A stretch of DNA of 64,000 nucleotides. Origin: Dyadobacter beijingensis DSM 21582 (GTDB lineage Bacteria > Bacteroidota > Bacteroidia > Cytophagales > Spirosomataceae). Below the pieces are notes generated by a model that had not been told where the DNA came from, searched no databases, and saw only the letters and a program-made list of their open reading frames with translations. Every line of letters begins with the position of its first letter. Within the stretch, counting starts at the first letter, position 1. This document shows, piece by piece, positions 42,950 through 52,034 of this stretch. Both the position numbers and the translations under genes were made by a program. The stretch is taken from positions 868,001 to 932,000 of the forward strand of contig NZ_KB907788.1 of the NCBI RefSeq assembly GCF_000382205.1, given 5' to 3'.

Positions 42950-43846
42950 CTACCTCGGCAGCATCGGGAACAGCCTCCTCACTTCCTCGGCGGAGGGCTG
43001 CTTGCCATATTCGGTGATCTCGAAAACTTCTACATATTTCACCTGCCCGGCCTTCTCTGTGCCGTACCATTTATCCAGGGATGCCTTGATTTCCGGGGTT
43101 ACCGACGAGCGTCTTTCCATGGAAGTAAAGAGCCACTTTTTACGTTCGTTCACGTCTTTGGGAACATTAGCAAGATCGCCGTTTGTCCAGGGAAGCCACT
43201 CATAAAATTGGGAAACGTGCGCATCCAGGCCGTCCACTTTTTTAGCAAGATTTTCCGTGATATCGATCGCGATATCGGGGCGGAAGGGGTTCGGTCTTTG
43301 AAAACGGTCACGGAAATAGAGGAACACGGGGTTTTTTGTCAATGGCGGGACGCTGCTGAGAATATTGGGCACGATCACCAGATAGGCAGCATCCTGCACG
43401 ACCACGCCCGTATTGCGATGATCGGGGTGGTAATCGTTCGTACGCGGCGCAATGACGACGTCGGCATTCCACTCGCGGATTTTGCGGATCACGGCCAGGC
43501 GGTTTTCGAGGGTAGGGAAAAGCTCGCCGTCATGGTTGTCGAGAATGTCGTATTGGATGCCCCAGCGGCGCGCGGCTTCCTGTGCTTCCTTGTAGCGGCG
43601 ATTAGCCAGCTCCCCGCCGCCGATATCCTGATGGCCCTTGTCGCCATTGGTCAGCGACACGAACTTCACCTTATGCCCCATCGAGGAGTACATGGAGGCA
43701 ATGCCGCCAGCGCCGAGGTCGCAGTCGTCGGGGTGGGCGCCGAAGACGATAATGTTGAGCGGCTGCTTCGGATCGGCGGTTTGCTGGGCCCAGGCGGTAG
43801 CGCCGCAAACGAGCAATGCGGGCAGTAAAAGTAGCTTTCTGATCAT
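42950..43846 (-). CDS. exported PIG-L family deacetylase
   Basis: A 298-residue secreted protein with signal peptide MIRKLLLLPALLVCGATAWA; I placed the start at this ATG (43844-43846), since the longer frame adds a non-signal leader. PIG-L/LmbE motifs: VFGAHPDDCDLGAGG (Asp and His zinc ligands), and DYHPDHRNTG with the second zinc His. This family removes N-acetyl from sugars such as GlcNAc derivatives. Periplasmic location suggests polysaccharide or glycan substrates, which fits a saprophytic lifestyle. Confidence 0.88.
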   Translation of the reverse strand: MIRKLLLLPALLVCGATAWAQQTADPKQPLNIIVFGAHPDDCDLGAGGIASMYSSMGHKVKFVSLTNGDKGHQDIGGGELANRRYKEAQEAARRWGIQYDILDNHDGELFPTLENRLAVIRKIREWNADVVIAPRTNDYHPDHRNTGVVVQDAAYLVIVPNILSSVPPLTKNPVFLYFRDRFQRPNPFRPDIAIDITENLAKKVDGLDAHVSQFYEWLPWTNGDLANVPKDVNERKKWLFTSMERRSSVTPEIKASLDKWYGTEKAGQVKYVEVFEITEYGKQPSAEEVRRLFPMLPR

Positions 43847-43999
43847 TTCTATTAAGGTTTTATAGGTTTGGAACAAGTGCAAAATAGAAATTTATATTTT
43901 GAAAAAATTATATTTGATAACCGGGCTTACTCCCAGCCTCTTACTGTCTTCCAGTCAAATATTTAAACAGGCCCCGCTTAGATTCTTCTAATAATCCTG

Positions 44000-44007
44000 T
44001 ATCTTTG
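44000..44007 (+). promoter_or_regulatory. -7 box of pyrG
   Basis: TATCTTTG fits TAnnTTTG, 33 bases upstream of the pyrG start. A matching -33 element is not clear. Confidence 0.45.
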
Positions 44008-44040
44008 TATCCCGTAATCATAGAAAAACAGCAAAGTCTT

Positions 44041-45705
44041 ATGGCTTCCAAAGCACGAAAGACCGCTAAGTACATTTTCGTTACGGGCGGTGTTACATCT
44101 TCACTTGGCAAGGGAATAATTGCCTCATCACTAGCTAAACTACTACAAGCCAGAGGTCTCTCAGTCACTATTCAAAAATTCGATCCGTATCTGAACATCG
44201 ATCCGGGTACGATGAACCCCTACGAGCATGGCGAATGCTACGTAACGGACGACGGGGCTGAAACCGACCTGGATCTGGGCCATTACGAGCGTTTTCTCAA
44301 CGTTCGCACCTCGCAGGCCAACAACGTCACTACGGGGCGTATCTACCACAACGTTATCACCGCCGAGCGTCGCGGCGACTTCCTTGGAAAAACCGTACAG
44401 GTGGTTCCGCACATCACCGACGAGCTAAAAAGAAACATGCTGTTGCTGGGCCAATCCGGCGATTACGATATTGTGATTACGGAAATCGGGGGCTGCGTAG
44501 GGGATATCGAGTCACTGCCGTTCCTGGAAGCGGTTCGTCAGGTGAAATTCGAAATGGAGGAGCAGGACACGCTGGTCATCCACCTTACATTGATCCCTTA
44601 CCTGAACTCCGCAGGCGAGCTGAAAACCAAACCGACCCAGCACTCGGTAAGAATGTTGCAGGAATCGGGTATCCAGCCGGACATTCTCGTGTGCCGCACG
44701 GAGCACCCGTTGCCTTATGATATCCGCAAGAAAATCGCGCTGTTCTGTAACGTACAGGTCAACTCGGTGATCGAAGCGATGGATGCGGACACGATTTACG
44801 CCGTGCCTTTGCTGATGCTCAAAGAGCGCCTCGACCAGCGTGCATTGTATATGCTCGACATTTATAACGACAAGGACGTAGACCTCGATTCGTGGAAGAC
44901 ATTCCTTTCGAGACTGAAAAACCCCGTGGATTCGGTGCGTATCGGTCTGGTAGGTAAATATGTGGAGCTGCATGACGCCTACAAATCGATCGTGGAATCG
45001 TTTATCCACGCCGGTGCGGCCAATGAATGCAAGGTGAATATCGAATGGATACACTCGGAAAGCCTTACTGCCGAGAATGCGGTGGAGAAACTCGAAAACC
45101 TCGACGGCGTACTCGTGGCGCCCGGCTTCGGTGAGCGCGGGATCGAAGGAAAGATCGCGGCGATCCAGTATGTGCGTGAGAACAACATTCCATTCTTCGG
45201 GATCTGTCTCGGTATGCAAATGGCCGTGATCGAATACGCCCGTAACGTGATCGGGTGGGAGAATGCGCATTCCGTGGAAATGGATGCCTCTACCGATCAT
45301 CCGGTAATCCATTTAATGAAAGACCAGAAGGACATTTCCAATAAAGGAGGTACCATGCGTTTGGGTGCTTACCAGTGCCGCATTAAAAAGGATACCCTTG
45401 CGCACAGGATCTACGGCAAAACCAATATCAGCGAACGTCACCGTCACCGCTACGAGTTCAACAACAAGTTCCTCAAAGAATTCGATGAAAAAGGGCTGAT
45501 CGCAACCGGTATCAACCCGGACAACAACCTGGTGGAGATGGTCGAGCTGCCGACGCACCCGTTCTACATTGGTGTGCAGTTCCACCCCGAGCTGAAAAGC
45601 ACGGTAATGAACCCGCACCCGATCTTCGTCAATTTCGTAGCGGCTGCATTGAGTTATTCGTTGCAAAAAAGGTCGGTAGAAACCCTGAACCCGGTTTCCC
45701 ACTGA
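44041..45705 (+). CDS. pyrG: CTP synthase
   Basis: A 554-residue enzyme that makes CTP from UTP, ATP and glutamine. The synthase domain begins AKYIFVTGGVTSSLGKGIIA (P-loop-like), with EIGGCVGDIESLPF later. The glutamine amidotransferase domain has the nucleophile Cys389 in FFGICLGMQMAVIEY, and the His/Glu pair in GVQFHPELKST. I used the ATG at 44041, giving MASKARKTAKYIFVTGG; a longer frame of 12 residues has no family support. Likely an independent transcript. Confidence 0.97.
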   Translation: MASKARKTAKYIFVTGGVTSSLGKGIIASSLAKLLQARGLSVTIQKFDPYLNIDPGTMNPYEHGECYVTDDGAETDLDLGHYERFLNVRTSQANNVTTGRIYHNVITAERRGDFLGKTVQVVPHITDELKRNMLLLGQSGDYDIVITEIGGCVGDIESLPFLEAVRQVKFEMEEQDTLVIHLTLIPYLNSAGELKTKPTQHSVRMLQESGIQPDILVCRTEHPLPYDIRKKIALFCNVQVNSVIEAMDADTIYAVPLLMLKERLDQRALYMLDIYNDKDVDLDSWKTFLSRLKNPVDSVRIGLVGKYVELHDAYKSIVESFIHAGAANECKVNIEWIHSESLTAENAVEKLENLDGVLVAPGFGERGIEGKIAAIQYVRENNIPFFGICLGMQMAVIEYARNVIGWENAHSVEMDASTDHPVIHLMKDQKDISNKGGTMRLGAYQCRIKKDTLAHRIYGKTNISERHRHRYEFNNKFLKEFDEKGLIATGINPDNNLVEMVELPTHPFYIGVQFHPELKSTVMNPHPIFVNFVAAALSYSLQKRSVETLNPVSH

Positions 45706-45717
45706 TCACAATTTAAA

Positions 45718-45747
45718 GGTGACAAGAAAAATTTCTTGTTACCTTTG
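45718..45747. promoter_or_regulatory. hairpin overlapping the -7 box of yidC
   Basis: GGTGACAAGAAA (45718-45729) pairs with TTTCTTGTTACC (45732-45743) with one G-T pair; TACCTTTG (45740-45747) is a TAnnTTTG box 45 bases before the yidC start. The hairpin could both end the pyrG transcript and hold the promoter, or be a binding site covering the box. Confidence 0.5.
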
Positions 45748-45791
45748 CCGACCCCTTGCGGTATACTATTTCCAACAATTTAAAGTAAATA

Positions 45792-47603
45792 ATGGATAAA
45801 AATTTTGTAATCGGCCTGGTGTTGATCATGCTGATGCTCATAGGCTACCAGATACTGGTCCCGAAACCTGTGGAACCAACACCGGTAGCAGAAGTAAAGA
45901 AGGCGGCCCCCAAAGCTGCTTCGGTTGCTTCCACCGCCACCCCGGATTCCTCACAATCAGTTGATTCAGCTTCCATCATTCCGCAAAAAGACCTGGTGAT
46001 CGAAACCCAGGACGCCCGCGTTGTATTCACCAACAAGGGCGGTGTGATGAAAGAGGTAATGTTGAAAAAATACAAAACCTACGATCAGAAACCCCTTTAC
46101 CTGATCGCCGATAAGCACAACAACTTCCAGATCGACCTGCCTACGGCGACCGGCGATGTCCGGCTGACCGACCAGTTTTTCACCACCGACGCGCAGGACC
46201 GCACATTGGCGGAGAAGGACTCAGCGGTGGTTACTTACCGTACTACCTTGAAAAACAGCCTGGTAGTTGAACAAACCTACGTCGTGCGCGGCACGGGTTA
46301 CGTCATCGATTACGGGATCAAGGCGAGCGGCGCGTTGCCGGCGAACAAATCGCTGGAATTCCATTGGGACAACGACCTGCTGCAACTGGAAAACGATATG
46401 AAGAAAAACCGTGAGGTGGTTACCGTTAACTACTACACGGACGAGCTGAAAAGTCTTCCTACCAGCCCTACTTCCAACGAGGAAGAGAAGACCGCCGACC
46501 CGGTGAAATGGTTTACCATCAAGCACAAATACTTCCTGGCAGGACTGATCGCCGAAAAACAGGCGTTCAATAACGTCGTGCTCCGCGCGAACGTCAATCC
46601 GGAGGATTCGGTGATCGTGAAAAACATGAACGTTTTCGCAGGCATCCCTACCGCGGCAGTCCAGAAAGGGGAGGCTAACTTCCAATATTACCTCGGCCCG
46701 AACGAATACCATATTGTAGATAAGGTAAAAGCCGAGAACTTCGACCAGAACGTGTACCTCGGGTACGCATTCCTGAAACCGATCAACAAATTCGTCCTCG
46801 TTCCGTTGTTCAACCTCATCGAAGGGTTCGTGAGCAACTACGGCTTGCTGATCATCCTCTTGGTATTGTTTGTGAAAACATTGCTGACGCCGCTGACTTA
46901 CCGTTCATACATCAGCATGGCGAAAATGCGCTTGCTGGCACCCGAATTGGAGCAGATCCGCGAGCAGAACAAAGACGATATCGCGAAGCAGCAGCAGGAG
47001 CAAATGAAGCTCTACCAGCAGGTCGGCGTGAGTCCGCTGAGCGGATGTGTACCCGTACTCGCTACGATGCCGATCCTGTTCTCGCTCTTTTTCCTCTTTC
47101 CGAACCTGATCGAGCTGCGCCAGCAATCGTTCCTGTGGGCAAGCGACCTTTCGACTTACGATTCGTTCTTCAAGCTGCCGTTCAATGTGCCGTTCGGTAT
47201 CGGTAACCACATCAGCTTGTTCACGATCATGATGACGGCTTCCAGCATTGGTTATGCCTACTATAACAACCAGAATACCCCTACACAGCCCGGACCGGTG
47301 AATATGAAGGCGCTGGGTTACGTGATGCCGTTGATGTTCATGTTCATCCTGAACTCGTTCCCCGCCGGTCTGACGTTCTATTATTTTGTTTCAAACATCG
47401 TGACCATCGCGCAGCAGCTGCTGATCAAGCGTTTCGTTAACGAGGATAAAATCAAAAATATCCTGGAAGAAAACCGCAAGAAAAACGCGACAGGCGAGAA
47501 GAAACAAAACAAATTCCAGAAGTATCTTGAAAAGTCGCTGCAAGCTGCGGAAGAGGCGAAAAAGAAACAGGCTGAATTAGAGAAAAAGACCAAAAAGAAA
47601 TAA
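45792..47603 (+). CDS. yidC: membrane protein insertase YidC
   Basis: A 603-residue Oxa1/YidC/Alb3 protein. One N-terminal helix (NFVIGLVLIMLMLIGYQIL) is followed by a periplasmic domain (about 60-340) with the expected strands, then the conserved membrane core: VSNYGLLIILLVLFVKTLLT, GCVPVLATMPILFSLFFLFP, DLSTYDSF and FMFILNSFPAGLTFYYFVSN. The Lys/Glu-rich C-terminal tail (KNATGEKKQNKFQKYLEKSL) can contact ribosomes. It inserts and folds inner-membrane proteins, alone or with SecYEG. Confidence 0.97.
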   Translation: MDKNFVIGLVLIMLMLIGYQILVPKPVEPTPVAEVKKAAPKAASVASTATPDSSQSVDSASIIPQKDLVIETQDARVVFTNKGGVMKEVMLKKYKTYDQKPLYLIADKHNNFQIDLPTATGDVRLTDQFFTTDAQDRTLAEKDSAVVTYRTTLKNSLVVEQTYVVRGTGYVIDYGIKASGALPANKSLEFHWDNDLLQLENDMKKNREVVTVNYYTDELKSLPTSPTSNEEEKTADPVKWFTIKHKYFLAGLIAEKQAFNNVVLRANVNPEDSVIVKNMNVFAGIPTAAVQKGEANFQYYLGPNEYHIVDKVKAENFDQNVYLGYAFLKPINKFVLVPLFNLIEGFVSNYGLLIILLVLFVKTLLTPLTYRSYISMAKMRLLAPELEQIREQNKDDIAKQQQEQMKLYQQVGVSPLSGCVPVLATMPILFSLFFLFPNLIELRQQSFLWASDLSTYDSFFKLPFNVPFGIGNHISLFTIMMTASSIGYAYYNNQNTPTQPGPVNMKALGYVMPLMFMFILNSFPAGLTFYYFVSNIVTIAQQLLIKRFVNEDKIKNILEENRKKNATGEKKQNKFQKYLEKSLQAAEEAKKKQAELEKKTKKK

Positions 47604-47630
47604 AAGGTTTTTTAGATCGTAATTAATAAA

Positions 47631-47666
47631 GGGCAATGTTCCGGTTGGGATATTGCCCGTTTTTTT
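47631..47666 (+). terminator. intrinsic terminator of yidC
   Basis: GGGCAAT (47631-47637) pairs with ATTGCCC (47652-47658) with an inner extension TTCC/GGGA, followed by a run of T (47660-47666). Confidence 0.87.
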
Positions 47667-47725
47667 CCATTTTGGGCTGATTTTTGCAGCCCACTACCCA
47701 GCACAATCTTGACCCCGGAATCCTG

Positions 47726-49432
47726 ATGAGACTTATCTTTTTTTTGATTTTGACAGTCCAGATCGGTTTGTACCGAGCTTCGTACGCGCAGGGCAATGCG
47801 CAGGCGGAAAGCCGGTACCGGTCGGCCCTGGCAGATTATAAAACAGGTAAATACGCCGCAGCGATGGACAAGTTCTATCCCATGACGAGCGTGAATGCAA
47901 AAACGGCCTATTCGCCTTATGCGCATTACTACTATGCATTGAGCGCTTTCCAGCTGAAACGCTATAAGGATGCCCGTCCAATGCTGGTCCAGCTCCAGAG
48001 CCGCTACCCCGGCTGGAACAGGATCAACGATGTGTATTACCTGCTCGGATCGATCAGCTTCGCCAACGGGCAGATCGGCGATGGTCTCGACCAGCTGGCG
48101 AAGATCAAGGACTCGTCGTTCAACAAGGATATTCAGGCATTGAAGCAGCACCACCTCGGCGCGATCAGCGATTTCCTGAAATTGAAAGACCTCCAAAAAC
48201 AATATCCTTCCGACCGAGACATTGCATTGATGGTGTACCAGTCGATCCAGTCAGCCCGCACGCCGGCGCAGGGCGACCTGGCCTATGCCGAGCAGCTCGA
48301 CAAGCAGTTCAAGTTTAAAAAGAGCGAAAAAGTAGAAGAGGCGCCAAAACGCAGCGCACCTAAATCTGATACGCAATGGACGAAGGGTTACCTGGACGTG
48401 GCCGTGCTGCTGCCATTCCGCCTCGATGAATTTGCCAATTCCAAACGCCGTTCAAACCAGTTTGCCTACGACTACTACCTCGGTCTGATGATCGCAAAGG
48501 AGCAATTGCAAACGGAGGGTATCAGCGTGAACCTGTGGGCTTACGATGTGAGCAACGACCCGCGGGGCATGCAGGCCATCGCCGGTAACAAGAACTTCCA
48601 GCTGTCGGACATGGTGATCGGGCCGTTGTATGCGGGCACTTTCGATGTAGCGGCGGATTTTGTTTCGGGCAGCAATGCTATTATGCTCAATCCGCTGTCG
48701 ACCGATGCAAACCTGCTGAAATCGGGCTCCAACATTTACCTCGGGCATCCTTCCATTGCCTATCAAACCCAGAAAGCGGCACAATGGATGCGGACGCTTT
48801 CGCCGGGGCTTAACACGGTCATTTATTACGGAAATACGGCCAAGGACTCGGCCATGGCCGCTTCTTACGCCACCGAATGGAAGGCAAAAGGAGGGAAGGT
48901 AATGGCCATGTCCAAAATCCAGCCGGACCGGGAGTGGATGGAAAGCAATGTGCCTTCGTTTGAAACCAACAAGCCGGCCCATATCGCGCTCTTTTCGTCG
49001 GACGGCGAATCGGGCGGGCATCTGATCGATCTGTTGAACAGCCGCAAGCTGAATGCATTGCCGGTAGTGGCTACCTCGACGAGCTTCAACAGCCAGCAAT
49101 CCCGCCTCTCGCGTTACGGAGCACGCCTGTCGCTCATCGATGCCGATTATATCGATCGGGAGAAGGAGACGATCCGACAGTTTCAGAAGAACTATTACAA
49201 CAAAACCAGCACATTCCCTTCGGTGTACTCCTACCAGGGCTACGACCAGCTCCTTTTCTTCGGGCGGATGCTTTCCAAGTACAAGGATAAGTTACCGTCC
49301 GGTCTGCAATCGCGGAAATACGGGAGCGAAGAGTATTTGCTCTCGGGCTTCGATTATACCAAGGCGAATGAAAACCAGATTACCCCTGTCCTCAAATTCA
49401 GCGGCTCCAAATGGGCGCCGGTGGACAGATGA
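47726..49432 (+). CDS. exported TPR + periplasmic-binding-fold protein (LpoA-like architecture)
   Basis: A 568-residue exported protein. Signal peptide MRLIFFLILTVQIGLYRASY (ATG at 47726; a longer frame lacks a signal peptide at its start). The N-terminal part (about 20-200) has TPR-like helical repeats (ALADYKTGKYAAAMDKFYPM, ALSAFQLKRYKDARPMLVQL). The C-terminal 340 residues form a type I periplasmic-binding fold (VAVLLPFRLDEFANSKRRSN, DMVIGPLYAGTFDVAADFVS, TVIYYGNTAKDSAMAAS). The same order occurs in LpoA, the activator of PBP1A. Function as a cell-wall synthase regulator is a structural analogy, not shown here. It precedes hemL with an 18-base gap. Confidence 0.7.
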   Translation: MRLIFFLILTVQIGLYRASYAQGNAQAESRYRSALADYKTGKYAAAMDKFYPMTSVNAKTAYSPYAHYYYALSAFQLKRYKDARPMLVQLQSRYPGWNRINDVYYLLGSISFANGQIGDGLDQLAKIKDSSFNKDIQALKQHHLGAISDFLKLKDLQKQYPSDRDIALMVYQSIQSARTPAQGDLAYAEQLDKQFKFKKSEKVEEAPKRSAPKSDTQWTKGYLDVAVLLPFRLDEFANSKRRSNQFAYDYYLGLMIAKEQLQTEGISVNLWAYDVSNDPRGMQAIAGNKNFQLSDMVIGPLYAGTFDVAADFVSGSNAIMLNPLSTDANLLKSGSNIYLGHPSIAYQTQKAAQWMRTLSPGLNTVIYYGNTAKDSAMAASYATEWKAKGGKVMAMSKIQPDREWMESNVPSFETNKPAHIALFSSDGESGGHLIDLLNSRKLNALPVVATSTSFNSQQSRLSRYGARLSLIDADYIDREKETIRQFQKNYYNKTSTFPSVYSYQGYDQLLFFGRMLSKYKDKLPSGLQSRKYGSEEYLLSGFDYTKANENQITPVLKFSGSKWAPVDR

Positions 49433-49450
49433 TACCAACCGATTAACCTT

Positions 49451-50743
49451 ATGAATATCTCAACCAGTCAGCAACTTTTCGAAAAAGCGCAACAGTATAT
49501 TCCCGGTGGGGTCAACTCGCCCGTACGTGCATTCCGCGCGGTAGGCGGCTCCCCGCTGTTTATCAAATCGGCCAAAGGGCCATACATTTACGACGAGGAC
49601 GGCAACGAATACATCGAGCTGATCAACTCCTGGGGTCCGATGATCCTCGGTCACGGGCACGAGCTGATCCAGAAAGCCGTTTCGGACGCCATTCAGCATT
49701 CATTTTCTTTCGGCGCGCCCACGCGGAGGGAGGTTGAAATCGCGGAGCTGATCGTATCGATGGTGCCATCCATTGAAAAGGTACGGATGGTCAATTCCGG
49801 CACCGAGGCCACGATGTCGGCCATACGCGTCGCACGCGGGTACACGGGGCGCGACAAGATCATCAAATTCGAAGGCTGCTACCACGGCCACGGCGACAGC
49901 TTCCTGATCGCAGCCGGCAGCGGGGCCGTGACATTCGGCACCCCCGACAGCCCCGGCGTGACGAAAGGCGTCGCGAACGACACCTTAACCGCCCCTTACA
50001 ACGATCTCGAAGCCGTGCAACAGCTCGTGGACGCGAACAAGGGCCAGATCGCCGCATTGATCCTCGAACCGGTGGTAGGCAATATGGGCTGCGTGCTCCC
50101 GAAAGAGGGCTTTCTGGAAGGATTGCGCCGCATTTGCGACGAAGAAGGCATTGTTCTGATCCTGGACGAGGTCATGACCGGTTTCCGTTTGTCAAAAGGC
50201 GGGGCGCAGGAAAGGTTCGGAATTACGCCGGATTTAACGACGTTAGGAAAAATAATAGGTGGCGGAATGCCGGTAGGTGCTTATGGCGGCAAGGCGGAGA
50301 TCATGAATTACGTTTCGCCGGCAGGCCCTGTGTACCAGGCGGGAACGCTTTCGGGCAATCCTATCGCGATGGCCGCTGGCTACACCATGCTGACCTATTT
50401 GAACGAACATCCGGAAGTTTACACGCAACTGGAAAATTCGGGGAGCAAACTGGCGTCTGCTTTCAGAACTTCCTTGGAGAAGCTGGGTTTGAAATACACA
50501 TTGAACCAGATCGGTTCCATGTATACGCTGTTCTTCACGCCGAATGCCGTGACGGATTTCCCGTCTGCGAAGTCGTCGGATTTGCCATTATTTGGCAAAT
50601 ACTTCCACGCGATGCTGAACCGCGGCATTTACATGGGGCCAAGTCAGTTTGAAGCGATGTTTCTCTCCACGGCGTTGACCGACGCGCATTTGGACAGGAT
50701 TATCGCGGCGAATGAGGAGGCTCTTTTGGAGGTGACTCGTTAA
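49451..50743 (+). CDS. hemL: glutamate-1-semialdehyde 2,1-aminomutase
   Basis: A 430-residue fold I PLP enzyme that turns glutamate-1-semialdehyde into 5-aminolevulinate, the C5 entry to haem. [20 protein letters not shown] and [20 protein letters not shown] are characteristic. Lys267 in [19 protein letters not shown] binds PLP, and [18 protein letters not shown] has the pyridine-facing Asp. The start ATG is 18 bases after the previous stop, so the two genes are probably cotranscribed. Confidence 0.95.
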   Translation: MNISTSQQLFEKAQQYIPGGVNSPVRAFRAVGGSPLFIKSAKGPYIYDEDGNEYIELINSWGPMILGHGHELIQKAVSDAIQHSFSFGAPTRREVEIAELIVSMVPSIEKVRMVNSGTEATMSAIRVARGYTGRDKIIKFEGCYHGHGDSFLIAAGSGAVTFGTPDSPGVTKGVANDTLTAPYNDLEAVQQLVDANKGQIAALILEPVVGNMGCVLPKEGFLEGLRRICDEEGIVLILDEVMTGFRLSKGGAQERFGITPDLTTLGKIIGGGMPVGAYGGKAEIMNYVSPAGPVYQAGTLSGNPIAMAAGYTMLTYLNEHPEVYTQLENSGSKLASAFRTSLEKLGLKYTLNQIGSMYTLFFTPNAVTDFPSAKSSDLPLFGKYFHAMLNRGIYMGPSQFEAMFLSTALTDAHLDRIIAANEEALLEVTR

Positions 50744-50769
50744 CTTGTTTTGTTAATTTGTGTTGCAAA

Positions 50770-51804
50770 ATGTCACCCATTTCAAAATTGAGCTCACGCC
50801 GCTACTCGATCATCATCCCCGTTTACAACCGTCCCGACGAGTTGGAAGAGCTGCTGGCGTGTCTCGCCCAGCAGACTTACCAAAACTTTGAAGTAGTAAT
50901 CGTAGAGGACGGCTCGAAAATCAAAGCCGACGATGTGGTGAAGTCTTTCGCCGGCAGGCTCGATATTCATTACCATTACAAGGAAAACGGCGGTCAGGGT
51001 TTTGCCCGTAACCACGGTTTTGAGCGCGCTGCGGGCGACTATTTCATCTTACTGGACTCGGACGCATTGATCGAACCGGACTACCTCTCAATCGTCGAAA
51101 ACCGGTTGAATACCGATTATGTAGATTTGTACGGTGGCCCGGATACGGACCATCCTTCATTTACACCCATTCAGAAAGCCATCAGTTACTCCATGACCTC
51201 GGTATTTACGACCGGAGGCATCCGGGGCAAGAAGAACAATATGGGTGGCACGTTCCACCCGAGAAGCTTCAATATGGGGCTCTCGCGTAAGGTGTGGGAG
51301 CGCACAGGCGGGTTCCTGACAAGCCGCATGGGAGAGGATATCCTTTTCAGTATTGCGGCCTTGCGGCTCGGTTTCAAATCCGCATTGATCCCCGAAGCAT
51401 TCATTTACCACAAGCGCCGCACGCAGTTCGGGGCGTTTTTCCGGCAGCTGAAATTTTTCGGCCGCGCACGCATCAACATTGCCCGCTACTATCCCGACGA
51501 GCTAAAACTCGTGCATACATTTCCGTTACTTTTTACACTCGGCGTTTGCAGCATTCCGGTGTGGTATTTCATTTTCGAACCGTTCTTTTACCTCGGGCTG
51601 TGGTTCCTCGGCATTTACGTCGCATTACTTTTCATTGACGCATTAAAAAAGACCAAAAGCGCAGAGGTGGCATTCCTGAGTATAGGGGCCGCATTTGTGC
51701 AGCTTTTCGGCTACGGGATCGGCTTCGTGCAGGAGGGGTGGAAGCGGCTTTGGGAGAACAAAGCGCATCGCGAAACCGGCGCGGCGATTGAATATCCTTC
51801 GTGA
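50770..51804 (+). CDS. glycosyltransferase family 2
   Basis: A 344-residue GT-A enzyme. YSIIIPVYNRPDELEELLAC starts the Rossmann fold, VVIVEDGSKI and FILLDSDALIEPDYLS give the nucleotide and metal (DxD-like) positions, and GEDILFSIAALR is the acceptor region. Two C-terminal hydrophobic helices (about 250-310) anchor it to the membrane. It transfers sugars to a lipid or surface polysaccharide; substrate unknown. The frame can be extended to a TTG at 50758; I used the ATG at 50770. hemL ends 26 bases upstream. Confidence 0.87.
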   Translation: MSPISKLSSRRYSIIIPVYNRPDELEELLACLAQQTYQNFEVVIVEDGSKIKADDVVKSFAGRLDIHYHYKENGGQGFARNHGFERAAGDYFILLDSDALIEPDYLSIVENRLNTDYVDLYGGPDTDHPSFTPIQKAISYSMTSVFTTGGIRGKKNNMGGTFHPRSFNMGLSRKVWERTGGFLTSRMGEDILFSIAALRLGFKSALIPEAFIYHKRRTQFGAFFRQLKFFGRARINIARYYPDELKLVHTFPLLFTLGVCSIPVWYFIFEPFFYLGLWFLGIYVALLFIDALKKTKSAEVAFLSIGAAFVQLFGYGIGFVQEGWKRLWENKAHRETGAAIEYPS

Positions 51805-51828
51805 GGTGGTTGGAATCGGTCGGGAAAT

Positions 51829-51957
51829 AGGCAGGAAGTAGTCAGGAAGTAGTCAGGAGTGGTCAGATGTCGTCAGGAAGTAATCAGGAAGTAGTCAGAT
51901 GTCGTCAGGAAGTAGTCAGGAAGTAGTCAGGAGGTAGTCAGATGTCGTCAGGTATTG
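51829..51957. repeat. short-unit tandem repeat array (10-11 bp)
   Basis: About twelve units of GTCAGGAAGTA (11 bp) and the variant GTCAGATGTC (10 bp) occur in a row. The variants come at regular intervals (two to three 11-bp units, then a 10-bp unit). An inverted copy of the unit (GTCAGAAGTAGTCAGGAAGT on the minus strand) lies at about 52024-52043 and includes the last codons and stop of the gene ending at 52035. The units are too short and too close for CRISPR repeats. Confidence 0.85.
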
Positions 51958-51980
51958 TGATTGGCCGATTTACTTGAAGG

Positions 51981-52007
51981 TTGGGCGTAGTCCCAGACTA
52001 CGCCCAA
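51981..52007. terminator. bidirectional terminator-like hairpin
   Basis: TTGGGCGTAGTC (51981-51992), loop CCA, GACTACGCCCAA (51996-52007): a perfect 12-bp stem between convergent genes. No T-tract follows, so its termination strength is uncertain. Confidence 0.65.
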
Positions 52008-52034
52008 CTCGAGTTACACTTGACAACTTCCTGA

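Noticed and set aside
51829..51957. Possible CRISPR array
   Set aside because: Units are 10-11 bp with no spacers of normal length; no cas genes nearby.
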